DNA of 64,000 nt from Apis mellifera (GCF_003254395.2 NC_037645.1:11841229-11905228), one strand, 5' to 3'. Shown: positions 1 to 12,985, numbered from the stretch's first letter. Notes: generated by a model from the sequence alone, not told the origin. Translations and numbers: made by a program.

Positions 1-1367
1 AAAGCCACCAACTTAATTGATCTGCATCTATTAAATGAAGATTATCTGGAAATATTTAATATCTTTATGTTTATTTTATATTTTTTTATGTTTTATCTTT
101 ATATCTTTATTGACTCTTCAATAAAAATTCAATGAATTGCATTTTATTGTATTAAATATTTAGAAAATATATATATATAAAATCAAAATAAAAAAAAAAA
201 TTACCAGTTATTGATAAAAGTCCTATAGAGCAGTAAATCATACCAGCATGACTTTCAGCTCCAGGTTTTGATCCAAAACCACCATCAAAATTCATACATT
301 TCATTACAAATTCAATTGCCTTGTTAATATCTATGGCATCCAATCGATTCTAAAATAATATTTTTAAAATCTATTTTAAAATAATTAACAAAAAATTTCA
401 TTTAATATAAATAATTTTTTTTATATATATGTATTTTTTATATATATGCATATATAAATATTTAAAAAATTTTACTTGCCAAAAGAGATAATGTTGCCAC
501 AGCACAAAAAGAAAATCTCATATCAATTTCACCCCAAATGTCACCAGTAAAACTTCCATCTGGTTGTTGTCTTTCTTTTACATATTTTATAACTTTTTCT
601 ATATCAATAGTGTCCAATGCATCATATATACATAATATTTGAACTGCACTTAAAGTATAAAGAATATGCGGGTCATGTTGTAAACTAGCAGCTATACCAC
701 CACTTTCTGTTTGACACTGAGCAATAAATTCCAATACTTCATTTCGATTTGTTTGTTCTAATTTACCCATAAGATCCAATGCTGTTAAACCCCAATACAT
801 TCCAGACATTCTCATATGCTCTGTCATACAATACATCTAAAATTTAATAATATCTCTATTAATTATAATAAGTTCAATTTTAACATATATGTGCAATTAA
901 TCTTTATATCATATACAAAATATATAAAATAAATAAATTATTGTATAATAAAATTTTGTTCATATAAATTCTATTTAACAATCGATAATAACAATATTTA
1001 AAATAAAAACTGTTATTACCATTGAATATTTATTTTTAAAGTTTTAAAAAAAACTTTTAAAATAAATATAATACTTACATATTCATCCTTATCAGTGCCA
1101 TAAGAAAGTAAAAAATTTGCATGCTTTTCCAATAATAATTCAGGAACTGAAGTTGGAAGTTCAATATCATGTTTTAACACTGGCTAAAATACAAATTAAA
1201 AATTATATAAATTATATTTTATCCAAATTCATTGAAAAATATACAAATAATGTATAAATAAATTTATAATATAATAATGTAATAATACCTAAAAAGAATA
1301 ATTAACTTTTAAATCTTTTAACCTTAATAAATATTAATTTGTATTAAACTATTTTTCTACTCACCAT
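1..1367 (-). CDS. Rabggtb: Rab geranylgeranyltransferase subunit beta (C-terminus beyond the left edge)
   Basis: This is the catalytic beta subunit of Rab geranylgeranyltransferase (GGTase II), which attaches geranylgeranyl groups to the C-terminal cysteines of Rab GTPases brought by REP in the cytosol. Exons on the minus strand are 1367-1365 (start ATG only), 1183-1079, 836-480, 349-205 and 45-1, giving 218 codons; about a third of the usual ~330 residues lies outside the window. Family landmarks are LLLEKHANFLLSYG near the start, MRMSGMYWGLTALDLMG, the prenyltransferase repeat with CQTESGGIA, QQPDGSFTGD, and NFDGGFGSKPGAESHAG with the Asp and Cys expected around the zinc site. The intron 479-350 only keeps frame if the donor is GC (GCAAGT), not GT. 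The ATG sits directly on a GTGAGT donor, so the first coding exon is 3 nt plus 5' UTR. Identification is firm; the start is likely but less certain. Confidence 0.9.
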
Positions 1368-2189
1368 ATTAAAAAGCGATTAAAAAATTTGAATAAATTA
1401 TTATATCTTATCAACTTTCATTCATTTAAATAAATTTTTAAAAACTCTTTGAACTCATTATTTTTTTGATAAAAAATATTCTATGTTATCCATCATTTGT
1501 TCACCTAACCTCAAAATTAAAAAACTATATTAGATTTATGTCCTTCGTCATGAAGACAGAAAGGCGCGAATTTTTAAAAAAATAATAAAGGAAAAGAAGG
1601 AAAATAGATAATCATTATAAAATTTTGTGTAATAATAATATTAAATTTGTATCATTAAAAAAAAAAAAAAAAAAAAAAAAGAAAAGAAAAAAGAAAAGAA
1701 AAAAAAAAGAAAAAAAGTTTATTCCTATGTAAATACTTATTATTTATTTTTAACTTAAATCAGAAGCATAAAATAACTTCTCATTTTGAATAGAGATGAT
1801 TGGAATACAGATATATTTAATTTTTTATATTTAATAGTTTTTGTAAAAAAACAGTATTTATTTAACATTTTAATTATTTTTTTTTTTTTTTCAAATTCTT
1901 TATATTCAGGAACTCCATGTTCACTAAAACAGACAAAATATTATATTTTAATAATGTTATTATATAATCAATTTATAATAATTATAATAAAATTAATTTA
2001 TTTTTCGAATAGTATTAATATAATATAATATAAAATAATTTAATGAAATTGTCAAATTTATTCATTTAAATTTGTTTAAACATAATTTAAATTTCTTATA
2101 CATTTAAATAATATTATTTAACCATAATTTGAAATTCTAATATATTCTTTTTTATAATTTTCTTTTTTCAATTTTACCTAAATTAATAT
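1368..2189. other. Intergenic spacer between RabGGTB promoter and WDR43 3' end
   Basis: Contains the presumed promoter and 5' UTR of the RabGGTB gene on its left side and the 3' flank of WDR43 on its right. I see no coding signal; the short plus-strand open frame near 1786-2028 is a run of Ile, Leu, Phe and Tyr codons typical of AT-rich spacer. Confidence 0.6.
1657..1717. repeat. Homopurine poly(A)/GA tract
   Basis: An uninterrupted stretch of only A and G: 24 A residues followed by A-runs broken by single G. It lies upstream of the RabGGTB start. It could be an old poly(A) tail of a retroposed sequence or simple slippage; no retroelement body is visible beside it. Confidence 0.8.
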
Positions 2190-5100
2190 TCAGCTGGATA
2201 TAAATTCATCATCTTCATGATCAGAATTCATACTCTTGACATCCTCATTTTGCTGTTCTTGATCATCTTGATCATCTTGAAGTGCTTCATCCTCTTGATT
2301 TGACATTTGTTCCCAATCTTCATCGGATTCACTTTCTAAATCCTCATCTTCAATTCCACCATCTTCGTCTGATGAATCTAACGAAATAAGTTTTAAATAA
2401 ATATTATAAGATAAAAATAATTCTTTAATTTATAAACTGCATTATTTTAAAAAATTAAAATAATAAATCTGATATAAATCTAAAAAAAAATAATCAATTA
2501 TAATAAAATAAAATTTTATTATGAACCTGAATCTTGATAAACGAGACAATTTTCGGTAACGTCTTTATCGTGTTCTTCCATTGTTTGGGAAATTTGACCA
2601 GTGACAAGAGAAACTCGACCTTTAAGTTTTGAGAGTTCTGTCAAAAGAGCTAGTTTAGCATCTATTGAACTTAAAATTGGTCCGAATAATTCCACAAGAT
2701 CTGCTTGTGATAATAAATGTCCTGCATGTGTCGTTAGCAATGCTTCCAACCATCGCACAGCAATTTTACTCCTATAATATAATGATTAAGAAGTAGAAAA
2801 AGATATAATTGATAAGATAGCCATTAAGGATGAATATAGTAAGACGGGAATTGACAATTTATTACAATAAATCGAATTCAATTTATTACTTATTTCATAT
2901 GCTGCAACATTTTTTAATCAATAAGAAATTTCTTTGATCAATAAACGCGAGTTACTAAAGATTCATACCTTAAATATGTTCTACTTCCGAATCCGAGCCG
3001 CGTATTTAGAGTATTAATAATTATTATAATAATATAATTTTGTTTCACTTTACAGTCTTGATTCGACGAAAAATATATTTGACCAAGTTCCAATTTTATA
3101 CTAATGCTCGTAGTCAACGCGAATTCTTCAGTTAATATAGTTTTTACAATTTTATGGAGAAAAGTATAAAAAATAATTTATGAATTCACTGTAAGATGTG
3201 AAGAAAATATCGATTGCATTTATTTATATAGATTTTTATTTTTAAAATAATTTTTAAAAATCATATTAACATTTACTTTCTTGAAAAAAATTAAAAGCTG
3301 ATTTTATTATTTACAGAATATTATTAAAAAATATAAGATTTCTTTTCAAAATAAATATAACAATAATATTATTTTTGATCATAATTGACTTTTATTGTGC
3401 AAATGAATATCACAATTTTCTGTCCGTGGATTAAAAAAAAAAATGTTCTGTTAATTCACGATTGTTTTGATATAAATCGAAAAAATTTTATTATATAACT
3501 TTGATTTATTAAACAAAATTGGATAAAAATCTTGAAATAAGAAAGTGATTACATTTTTTTAAAAATTCAAAGATATATTTTGAAATATTTGTATATAATT
3601 CCACAATTTCGTTAAAATGAATAAAATGATAAAATATAATATTATGTTAATTTCATAAGAAATACGTTTTCTTTCGTAAATGATTTTTTAAATGTGCGTT
3701 TGCAATTAAGGGATTAAATATAATAAAAAAAAAAAAAATAATAATTAAATTAATTAATTTGAAAAATCTTACGTGTAAGTTTTACCCTGGAGAAGGATAG
3801 TGAGTTCTTTAAGAAGTGGTCCAATTGCTTGTATTGGTAGTTTAGCAATAGTATTCTTAATAATGGACTCATTCTTTGTGAGTAAGATATTACTCAAAAT
3901 AGTTTTATCTTTACTGTTCAAGCCTTGTATTAGAAGTTGTGTCCTGTTGTTACCTGTACTAATAGTTTTGCCTATAGAACTGCTTTCAGCACTTAAGCTT
4001 AAGTTTTCCAATCTGTCTTTCAATAACAATTGAGATCCTGAACTGTTTTTACTCTTCTTTTGCGTAGTTTCTATTATTCCTAAAAAAAAAAACAAAACAA
4101 AAAAAAAAACCAAGTTAGAAAAAAACATATAGAAAGAAAATATTACATTTTTAATCTATATTTGATTTATAAATTGCAAATTTAAATAAATATAAGATAT
4201 TTTAAAAGATAAAAATAAATTTTGTTATATATTAATAACAATTAAATATTTAAAAAAAAATACCTGGTGGAAGGTATTCAACATTGTCTTCAATTATAGT
4301 TGATTTTACTTTAGAAATTTCTTCTTTCCTCTCTTTATTTCTTTTGTATTCTGAACGCACTAAATACTGTACTTTATCAGAAAAATCTGGTATCACTTTT
4401 TCAAATGTAGGATTAAGATATGTTCCATATGCTAATAATAATTTCTGATCATCTGTTAACATTGCATTTAAAATAGAAATTTGTTGTACTTCATCTTTTT
4501 GACTTATATCAGAAGCAACAGCAATATTTAAACTGGGTTTTAAAGGTTTTGATCGACCATTTGGTTGATATTGAAATAACTGTACTTGTCCAGATCTTGT
4601 TACAACTACAACCATCACTTGAGAATTTGCTGAGACATTTGCAGAAACACTTATTGGATCATCTTGTAAGGCTAAACTTGCTACAGAAGTTCTTTCATTT
4701 CTTTGCTGAAAATATTTTCTTAATTAATGAAATATAATTACATATTTGATTTATTAATTTATTAATATATTAATATTGAAAAATGCATAGTATTCTACAA
4801 AATATATAAATTTATAATAAAAAATATTGAAAATAAAATTTAAAAAAAAACTATAAATAACATTTTAAAAAAATGTTATTTATAATTTCAAATTCATAAT
4901 TTCAATTTATTTTTTCATGAAAAATCATTTTAGTCATTAACAATGATCATTTTAAAAATATTTTAAAACAAATAATGTTATATTATCAACATTCTAAAAA
5001 TTCTTAAAACTCAAAAAAAACATTATTTTATTATATAATTATTTATTTAATTATTAAAAAATTACTTATAGAAAAATGATACTTTTTTTGTTTTTATGAA

Positions 5101-6405
5101 TATTTCATTCATTATTATTTTTTGCAATTATCTTATAAGATACTTCAAAACACAGAATAAAACAATAATCACATGGGATCAAACTTAATATTATATGAAT
5201 TATTATTTTAATTTAAATAAATTGTTAATAAAAAACTTTAAGATAAAAAGAAAAAAAAATATCTTACTTCATCTAATGCCCAAACACTGAGATAACCATC
5301 ACCATAAGCACCACTAATAACATAATTATTTCCAGATGTCATTTTTATAGTATGAAGACATGTCACTTGATTAGCATGACCTGTGAATGTTCTTATTAAC
5401 TGCTTAGTATTTAAATCCCACCATTTGACAACTCTTTCTCCTGATAATAAATTATTTCCATCTGTTGATACTGCTAATGATGTAGTTTTTCCTTTTCCTG
5501 ATTTCCATTTACATTTTACACCATTTTCTTGAAGATTCCATTGAATAATATGATGATCATCTGATGCAGTGATAAACCCAACATTTTCAGACCATGTTGC
5601 TGCAGTAACTGAACCAGAATGGCCATCTAATTGTGCAGTGACCGAGGAAGTTGTTGTATCATAAAGTGTAATTTTTCCATTTGTTGAACCCATAGCAATA
5701 ATACCCTTTTGAATGGATTCTTCTGAAATTGATTTTCTTCTTCGTTTCTTCCATGGCGAAGGCTAAAAATTATTAAAATATTCAAATCTCTATATTTATA
5801 TAATATTTATTAATTAAATTTAACAAATAGAGTAGCGAATAAAAATTATAACCTCAAATACGATTTTATTAAAATAAACATAATTTTATAGTAAATGTGA
5901 TTAAAAAAAACGAATTCATGAAATAAAATATACTTATATTTTAAAAATAATTTTAAAAATCTAATTATAGTATCTCTTATAATATAAAATTTATACAAAA
6001 TTGTAAAAAGCATGGAAAACATAACCTATAAAGCAATAATAAAGTATGATTAATTAAAGAATATAAACATTCATGTTGAGCAATGAGATTTAAAAGATAG
6101 TTCATATTTAAAAAAATTTATATTTTATCATAATATACAAAATGAATATGTAATAAAATAAAAAAATTTAACATTAATAAAAATATGAAATAAAGAAGCA
6201 CATGGTTTACCGATGTATTTGTGGTACGAGAACTGATGTAAAGCCATTCCAAAATACAACATGGAGAAGAAAGATGAAAATTGGAAACATATTCTTGCTT
6301 TAAACGACCAGTATTAGTATCCCAAATTTTTAATTTTCCATCATTTCCACAATGTGCAAAATATTCACCATCAGAAGAAAAAGCGTAATTAGCGGTAGTC
6401 GCCAT
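2190..6405 (-). CDS. Wdr43: WD repeat-containing protein 43 (UTP5 homologue)
   Basis: A nucleolar WD40 protein of the small-subunit processome (t-UTP/UTPA subcomplex), required for pre-rRNA transcription and processing of 18S rRNA. Six exons on the minus strand: 6405-6211, 5762-5268, 4705-4264, 4079-3773, 2771-2527 and 2377-2190, in all 623 aa. Residues 1-65 start with a WD40 blade (YFAHCGNDGKLKIWD); exon 2 (66-230) carries further blades such as GHSGSVTAATW and GHANQVTCLHT. Exons 4-5 (about 378-560) form the UTP12-type alpha-helical C-terminal domain, with LQGKTYTSKIAVRWLEALL bridging the 4/5 junction. The last exon is an acidic tail rich in Asp, Glu, Ser and Gln (EDEALQDDQDDQEQQ), usual for this family. 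A basic patch KKRRRK after residue 68 could be a nuclear/nucleolar signal. All junctions are GT-AG and in phase. Confidence 0.92.
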
Positions 6406-7395
6406 TTTTGAACTATTGGTATTCCAAATTGAAGTGAGCTATAGAAATTTTCCTCTTCTTAAACAATTTCAATCTATATTAAAAAATCTAATATTTAAAA
6501 ATCTTTTCATTTCATATTTTTCAATTGCTTTTTACATTGTTTTATATTATAATATAAAAAAAAATATGAAAGATTATATCGTAAAGAAAAATATTTGACT
6601 CGAATTTTTAAAAAAATATAGGCATTTTTATTTAAATAAAATTAAATATTAAAGTTATGATTATTAAATATTAAATATTATCATTATAATTATGTTGAAT
6701 GTTATATTTTATTCAATAAAACATTTATAAAAAGTTAATTTTATTAATATTTAATTAATATTTTTAAACATTATTTAACATTAATTAATATTTAATATAA
6801 AATTTTGAATGAAATATAGATAATAATAGATCAAAAATATTATAAAATTTTACGTTTAATATTAAAATAATTTTAAAACATCGATTATGAAAGCATAGAA
6901 AGATCTATTTTACATATATTTAAAAATAACATGTATCTATATATAAATAACAGAGAATATCAATCCGTATATATAATATATATAATATATGTATATTATT
7001 TAATATAATAGTCAGAATAACTACGTATTTCTATTACAATTTTATTTTAAAAAACAATAAAATTAATGTGACATTGAAATTGTTGAAATAAATGCATAAA
7101 TTTTCCAGAACAAATATAAATAAAAGGAACGAAAAAAAGACACAGAGATAAAGTAAAAATATTGAAATTAACATTATCTTCAGAATATGAAAATTAAATA
7201 CAAAAAAATAAAAAAGGATATAGTAAAAATTAACCATTTATATTACTACTCTTGAATATGAAAAATATCTCTTTAAAGAATCCTCTTTCTAAAAGTACTC
7301 AAGAGAGGCGCTAATCCTCAATTCTTAACTTATTTCTTTTCTTCTTTTATTATTTATTCTCATCTATATTTTGTTTCATCCACGGCACTCTAGAG

Positions 7396-7493
7396 ATGGC
7401 GCTTCCAGCTCTTCAATTTTTAATTTTACTTCCATTTTTTTTTCCATTGTTAACTCTTCTTGTATTTGCTTTTGACGCATGTTCACAAACAAG
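7396..7493 (+). CDS. Candidate signal-peptide first exon, orphan
   Basis: An ATG in good context (AGAGATGG) opens a frame of 32 codons plus 2 nt that ends on a consensus 5' splice site (CAAACAAG followed by GTACGT). The peptide starts MALPALQFLILLPFFF and continues hydrophobic to LVFAFDACSQT, which looks like a signal peptide or membrane anchor with a plausible cleavage site before DACSQ. If unspliced, the frame stops after 36 codons. No matching second exon could be recognised downstream on the plus strand, where the hexamerin genes run antisense. The Leu/Phe richness also fits a chance frame in T-rich DNA, so this is a candidate only. Confidence 0.3.
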
Positions 7494-7784
7494 GTACGTT
7501 AATTAAGCACACATTCAATGTTTTTCAAAATCAAATATATCTTCTATCTGAAATTTTTCTGACAAATTATGAATTTAAATCAAATATTTGAATAAATTCT
7601 ATTATTACGGAGAATAGTATCAATTACTTATTTTAACATTCTAAATTAATATTTAATATATATTAATTTAACATTTTTTACACATTATACATTACTTTAT
7701 AATAACTATTCATTTATTTATTTATTTAATTCTACTTATTAAAAATCTACTTATTTATTTATTAATTATTTCTTTATTTATTAT

Positions 7785-7814
7785 ATATATTGTAATTTTA
7801 AAATTACAATATAT
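7785..7814. repeat. Perfect 30-bp palindrome
   Basis: Two 15-nt arms meet at 7799/7800 without a spacer (left arm ATATATTGTAATTTT, right arm its reverse complement). A nearby partial copy of the same theme lies at about 9036-9060 in a hexamerin intron. Meaning unknown; palindromes arise readily in AT-rich DNA. Confidence 0.7.
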
Positions 7815-7891
7815 TACAATTTTAAAAATATATGCATCCACATGTAAAAAGATGGACAAAATAAAACATATTGGGGGGATAAAAGAAAACA

Positions 7892-7897
7892 TTTATT
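7892..7897 (-). terminator. Poly(A) signal of the first hexamerin gene
   Basis: AATAAA on the minus strand about 60 nt past the stop codon at 7956, a normal distance for cleavage and polyadenylation. Confidence 0.6.
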
Positions 7898-7955
7898 ACA
7901 AAATTATAATATTATAAAAATAAACGTGAAAGATACAAATGAAAAGAGAAAATAA

Positions 7956-10900
7956 TTAATAAGTGATATTCATATCAAATTCATCCTTGTGATAAATAAG
8001 AATATCTTTGAACAACATATTAGGTCCTTCATAATTGAAATCATAGAGAGGTTTATCTAACGGAAAACCAAACGGTCTTTTGTCAAATTTGTAACCACCC
8101 CATATTCTCGAATTGTACTGATTATATTCCGAAGAGACTGGACTAACATATAAGAACAACTGGAATGGCATTCCTTCCTTTTTACCCCTAGGTAATAACA
8201 ATCTTCCTGGGAATCCAAAAATTCTTTCATTGTAAGTAAATGGTTTGTCACTGTTGAGAGACGTTTCGATCTTTTCATAGAATATCTCGCTCGGTTCTAG
8301 ATCATTCATCGTGAAGAAACAATCTAAACTGTTACGTGTAATTTTGTTCAAACCGGAATTCACTGTTGAAAATAATATAACAAATAATTATTATTATTAT
8401 TATTACTATTAAAGAGAATGCAAAAATAATCATTTTAATTCCTTTTTTTATTATTGAATAAGTAAATAAAATTGATAGAGAGAAGTAAAAATGAATAAAC
8501 TTACAATCTAGCATCCAATTGTCAATTTCGTAAAAGTATTTCAGATCTTCTGGAATTTCGATCAGTTTGTGATGCGAATCGTATTTCGGTCCGATAAAAA
8601 TTCTAATGGCTGCTTTCATTGGTTTATCAGCGTTGATAGTAATATGGAAGTTAAACGGTTTGTGATTTAAACGATACTGTCTAATTTTAATTAAAAACGG
8701 TTTATCATCGTTTCTTTGCTCTTCAAGTAACAATCCATTGTTGATCGTTGTATCAAATTGTTCAAAATACGTAATCAGTTTATCCACGGTAAAAGATTCG
8801 ATCTTCAAATTCGGATAAATAATTTCATCTTTATTGTACGGTTTCTGATGCATTTTGTAGCTGGAAACAAATACAACATTAAATCGATATTAAACATTAT
8901 ATTCTTTCGTTACAAAATAAAACGATTTTCTTTTTAAAATAATCTTATTTTTTTTCTTCGTTAAAAATTCTGAAAAATGATATAGAAAAATTTAGATTTA
9001 ATAATTTACTACTACAACTACTATTAAATTTATTTAAAATTACAATATATATTGTAAAATTAAAATTATGATTAAAAATAAATTAAAAGAAATTAAAATT
9101 AATTACCTGTGATAATAATCAATTATTCTTTTATAGATTCGATAGAATGCGGGATCTTTCATAGATGTGGAGAAAATTTCCAAGGCGCTTGGAACAATTT
9201 GATACTTGCTTGCTGCTTCTAAATTGTAACCAAGGATTTTCCTCGCGAGGGTATCGATGCTGCCATAGAATTCAGTGTTGTACGAATCTGCATTACCTTC
9301 GATTATATTTCCAAGAATGTTCAAACCTTTCTCGCTGTAAATATTGTGCCATTTTCCATCGTTGTTCAGAATATAACCAGAATCGATTGCTGCCGATATT
9401 CTCGATTCCTTGTTCATAATTTCCTTAAATGAAATCAAAATTACTTTAACCGGATTGATCGAATGATTTCTAGAGTATATATTAACATATTCTTCGTAAA
9501 CTGTCTTAAAAATATATTCATTAAATTTTCGAGGTAATTTCAAGCAATTTTTTTTCTTTGTGAAAATTTTCATTATGATTTGGCCTAATCGAATATAGTT
9601 ACTATAATTTTCGATAAGAACATACTTTCTTCGATATATGTTGTTTGAATTTGTTCGCGCTCGGCACATAGTCAACGCTATTCGATTAAGTTACACGCTC
9701 TGTGATTGGTCAATTTTTTTATCAATAAGAAAGAAAAGGAAAATATTTCTTGAAATTATCTCAAAAATGGTTAGTTAATGGATATTCCCAAAATTTTTTG
9801 GATAAATCCTTTAATGATTTAAATATAATGATAGAATAATTCTTGTCAAAAAAACACTCGAATTTTTTCGATTACCCTGATGTATTTGTATTTGTAGATG
9901 GGAAAGTTGCTCCAGATCGGCCTTTGGGGGAATGGTAGTCCATTGGAATAAGTCATGGTAGGATAATAACCAGGATAGAATGGTTTCTGCCAGTCGAACT
10001 CCTCGAGATAAGGTAAATCATTGGAAAGCCTTTCCAAGTAATATCTGTTCAACAATAGTTTATGGCTATATAAATATTCTTCGCCACGATAATCCGGCAA
10101 ATCGTATTCCTTCGATGGTAACCAGAACGGGAATGCTTGACGCAAGAAGAAATAGTAAGTGTTTAATCCGATATCTTCGATAAAGTAATTTAGTTTATTC
10201 TCCAAGTTGTAATCGTGATTCAGATACCAGCCCGAATAATTTGCCGGAATTATGTACTCTTTGTATTTTCCACTTGTTTTGGTGTCTGAAATCAAATAAT
10301 TATAATAGTATATTGAATATTTGTTATTTGACATAACCAAAAATATATTCGGAATTCGTAATTTTTATTTTGCATTATTGAAAATGTTTTTTATAAAATT
10401 TATATTTCATTGAGATATTATTTTAATCATTTATAAAATAATTCTTCTAATCTTTATTTTAAAATTTTAATCTTTATTTTAAAAAAAATTACAATATTTT
10501 ATTATTTCAATTTTTCTATAAAATAAAATAAAATAATTGTCAAAGATTACTAATATATAAAACTTTTCCTTTGCAAAATTAAAATTCCAAAAAAGAAAAA
10601 AATTGTATAAGCATTGTTTTTCCATTAATCATAGAAGAAACAAACGAGTTAATTAATCGAAGAGAATTATCATTCATCTTGTGCAATTGAAGAAAATTTC
10701 GAAAAATATTAAAAAAGGTTATGTATTACCTAATTTCCCAAAAATCAGAGCGTGATTGGCTTTCTGCAATACTTCTGAATTGAAGAAGAAATAGGGACAC
10801 ATCTCGTAGAGCGGTGGCAATTGAATGAATTTGGTATCCGGCCTTGTAATCACGGCTGTGTACAAACTGTATATGTATTGCGCCTCGTTTATGTTGTTCT

Positions 10901-11527
10901 TCGCCCAGAGAGCTGTCTTGAAGAAAATATCGAAATCTTTCGCATGGTAAAACAATTTGAACAAGGCTGACATTTCCCTAAGGAGTTGCGGATAATAGAG
11001 AGAAAATAATTCTCCACGTGGAAGCATCCCATGTTTGTATATCGAGAGGAATTCCTTCACCGCTGCCTGAAAATTCACGAGTATAATTTTTAAAACATTC
11101 TTTATACATTTTGTTAATAATTTTCCTTTATATTTTCCCAAATGTATTTTTACTAATGAAACTTAACAAAATTCAGAATTTAAAAAATTTAAAAGCTCAT
11201 TATTTTCTTATTATTTAATTGTAGAATGATTTTTAAAAATGTTATAAACATTTAGGAATAACATTTGAAGAGATCTGTTTAATTTTTATGATTACTCACC
11301 GCATTGGTGTAGGAATCGATGTTGGCTTCTATGTTCCATGCTTGACCCTCGTTATACCATGTAATGTTCGCCAAAGCTGGTTGAGCGACGCGATAAAGCA
11401 GATTGTACACCTTCTTCTGTTTCAACAGGAAGTCCTTGTCCGCTGTTTTCGTGTCGTAATATTCTGCACCGACCAAACTGAAGGCCAATAAGCCAACCAG
11501 CCATACTTGATGTGACGGTATAAACAT
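7956..11527 (-). CDS. Hexamerin 70 (array copy 1; HEX70b/70c type)
   Basis: Secreted larval storage protein of the hemocyanin superfamily, expected to be made by the fat body and to assemble as a hexamer in haemolymph. Six exons on the minus strand: 11527-11300, 11066-10730, 10285-9876, 9423-9107, 8860-8505 and 8362-7956, in all 684 aa. A signal peptide spans about residues 1-20 (hydrophobic [12 protein letters not shown]). Hemocyanin N, M and C domains follow at roughly 30-155, 160-430 and 440-680. Landmarks are [46 protein letters not shown] [10 protein letters not shown], and [17 protein letters not shown]. Intron phases are 0, 1, 0, 2, 1. A sequon NITW lies near residue 54. Of the three honeybee HEX70 proteins I take this to be b or c, not a, but I cannot fix which. 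Its base composition is lower in GC than copy 2. Confidence 0.93.
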
Positions 11528-11583
11528 ATTTTCGAGAAGATGAAAACCGGCAGAATCTGAGAGTGGAGATGCTTGAGGCTACT

Positions 11584-11589
11584 CTTATA
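11584..11589 (-). promoter_or_regulatory. TATA box of hexamerin copy 1
   Basis: TATAAG in the context GGGTATAAGAG on the minus strand, about 57-62 nt upstream of the ATG. Transcription would start about 30 nt further down, leaving a short 5' UTR, as in the other two copies. Confidence 0.6.
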
Positions 11590-12249
11590 CCCTCATACTC
11601 TCATCCCCTCCCCCTCGAGTCTTCCTCCCTCGTTGTTCCATTTGCCTTTTCGATTTACCAAATCAAATGACCAAAGTAAATTTCCATTTGATCGATAAAA
11701 TCCGTAATCCTTTCCTTTGATTTTTTTGGATGTTGGATGGATATATAAATAATGCAATACGTGGAGCTATTAGTTTAAACTTTTGACATCGTCAATCCTT
11801 CACGTAGTTAAAGCGTGAACGTTTAGCTTGTAAAAAAAATTATATTTTCGTTCATTACGGTAGAGATTATAATTTTTAAAGATGATTACGTTCATAAAAA
11901 TATCTTGTTGAAGTATCTTACGATTTTTTTCGATGTCAATTATTTGATAAATAAATGTTATTAATTTCGAATCTTTCGTCGAATAAAATTATATATATCG
12001 ACAATTTTTTATCTGAAAAGAAGAAAAAAAATTTTAAAGTTTTAATAAGGATATGCATAATAATATATTATACATTTTCGTAAAATAAAGTTGTATGACA
12101 GCGAAGGTCAATGAAGATTATTTTTTATGCGATTTGAATTAAGAGGAATAAAATAATCGCAAGATAATGTCGATAAGTCGATTGAAAAATAAATTTTTTA
12201 AAGATAAAGAGAATTATTATACAACTCCTCGATACTAAAATCGAATAAC

Positions 12250-12985
12250 AATTATTATGTTTACCGCAAGTCAATATCATCGTGGGATAAGAATAACCCA
12301 ATAACAATCTATAACTTTATTTTATAGAGTTTTCTTACCTTCATTCATCATATTTTTTTCTAATTATTAACATTTAATTATATATTTACACACTTTTAAT
12401 ATCTCTTGATATTAAACGTTAAAAAGAAATTTCTTTTAAAATTAAGAAAATAAAATCCAAATTGTGTGGCAAAAATTGTGTGTACACGAAAAAAAGTACA
12501 AATTCACAGAATTATGTAAAACTCGAATAAGAATTTATTGAAAAAATAAAGAATATCGATATTGTAAGCATAGAGACGATAAATTTAGATATAATATACG
12601 ATCCTTGATCCAAAAAATTAGGTGTTTTTAATAAAATTTATTAGAATTTATGAAATTTATTAGACATGGTATTTAAATTTTATTATCATTATTTTTATTA
12701 ATCACTAAAATACATTCATACGTTTTACTCCTCTCCTTTTGCTTTTAATTACACCAACTTTTCATCTTTTATTTCTCGATAATTTTATCAAACGTCCAGA
12801 AATTTTTCTTCTTTGAATGTGGTAATATATACGAATAAATATTTCAAATAAATTCCAAATATCGAGTTGCACGAAACTATAGCAAGAGAATAATAACATT
12901 TAACCTGATCGTGATCGTATAAATTATCGGATAGGTACCAACCAGTTGATAAAAATTTTGTTAATTCTGCTGTTAAATTTAAAAA
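12250..12985 (-). pseudogene. Possible decayed fourth hexamerin copy (two exon-3 fragments)
   Basis: Two minus-strand fragments resemble the hexamerin M domain in the right order. At about 12985-12835, after an acceptor-like TTTAACAG, the frame reads LSTGWYLSDNLYDHDQVKC, comparable with [17 protein letters not shown] of copy 1 and YTGWYL of copy 2. At about 12300-12255 it reads LGYSYPTMILTCG, comparable with [12 protein letters not shown] and TGYYPTM. The DNA of the second fragment matches copy 2 over TCAT.GTGGGATAA on the plus strand. Spacing is wider than in the working genes, and I found no remains of the other exons. The similarity is short, so chance is not excluded. Confidence 0.35.

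Larger units (their letters stand above)
6406..7955. other. Spacer between WDR43 promoter and the first hexamerin 3' end
   Basis: AT-rich spacer. 6406-6600 should hold the WDR43 promoter. A segment of more balanced composition at about 7290-7500 contains a plus-strand open frame listed separately. The rest shows no coding or repeat signal apart from the palindrome at 7785-7814. Confidence 0.6.

Noticed and set aside
1657..1717. Homopurine tract as the tail of a processed pseudogene or LINE
   Set aside because: No retroelement or cDNA-like body and no target-site duplication visible next to it.
9165..10183. Plus-strand frames opposite hexamerin copy 1
   Set aside because: Antisense to coding exons of the hexamerin; composition explained by the opposite strand.
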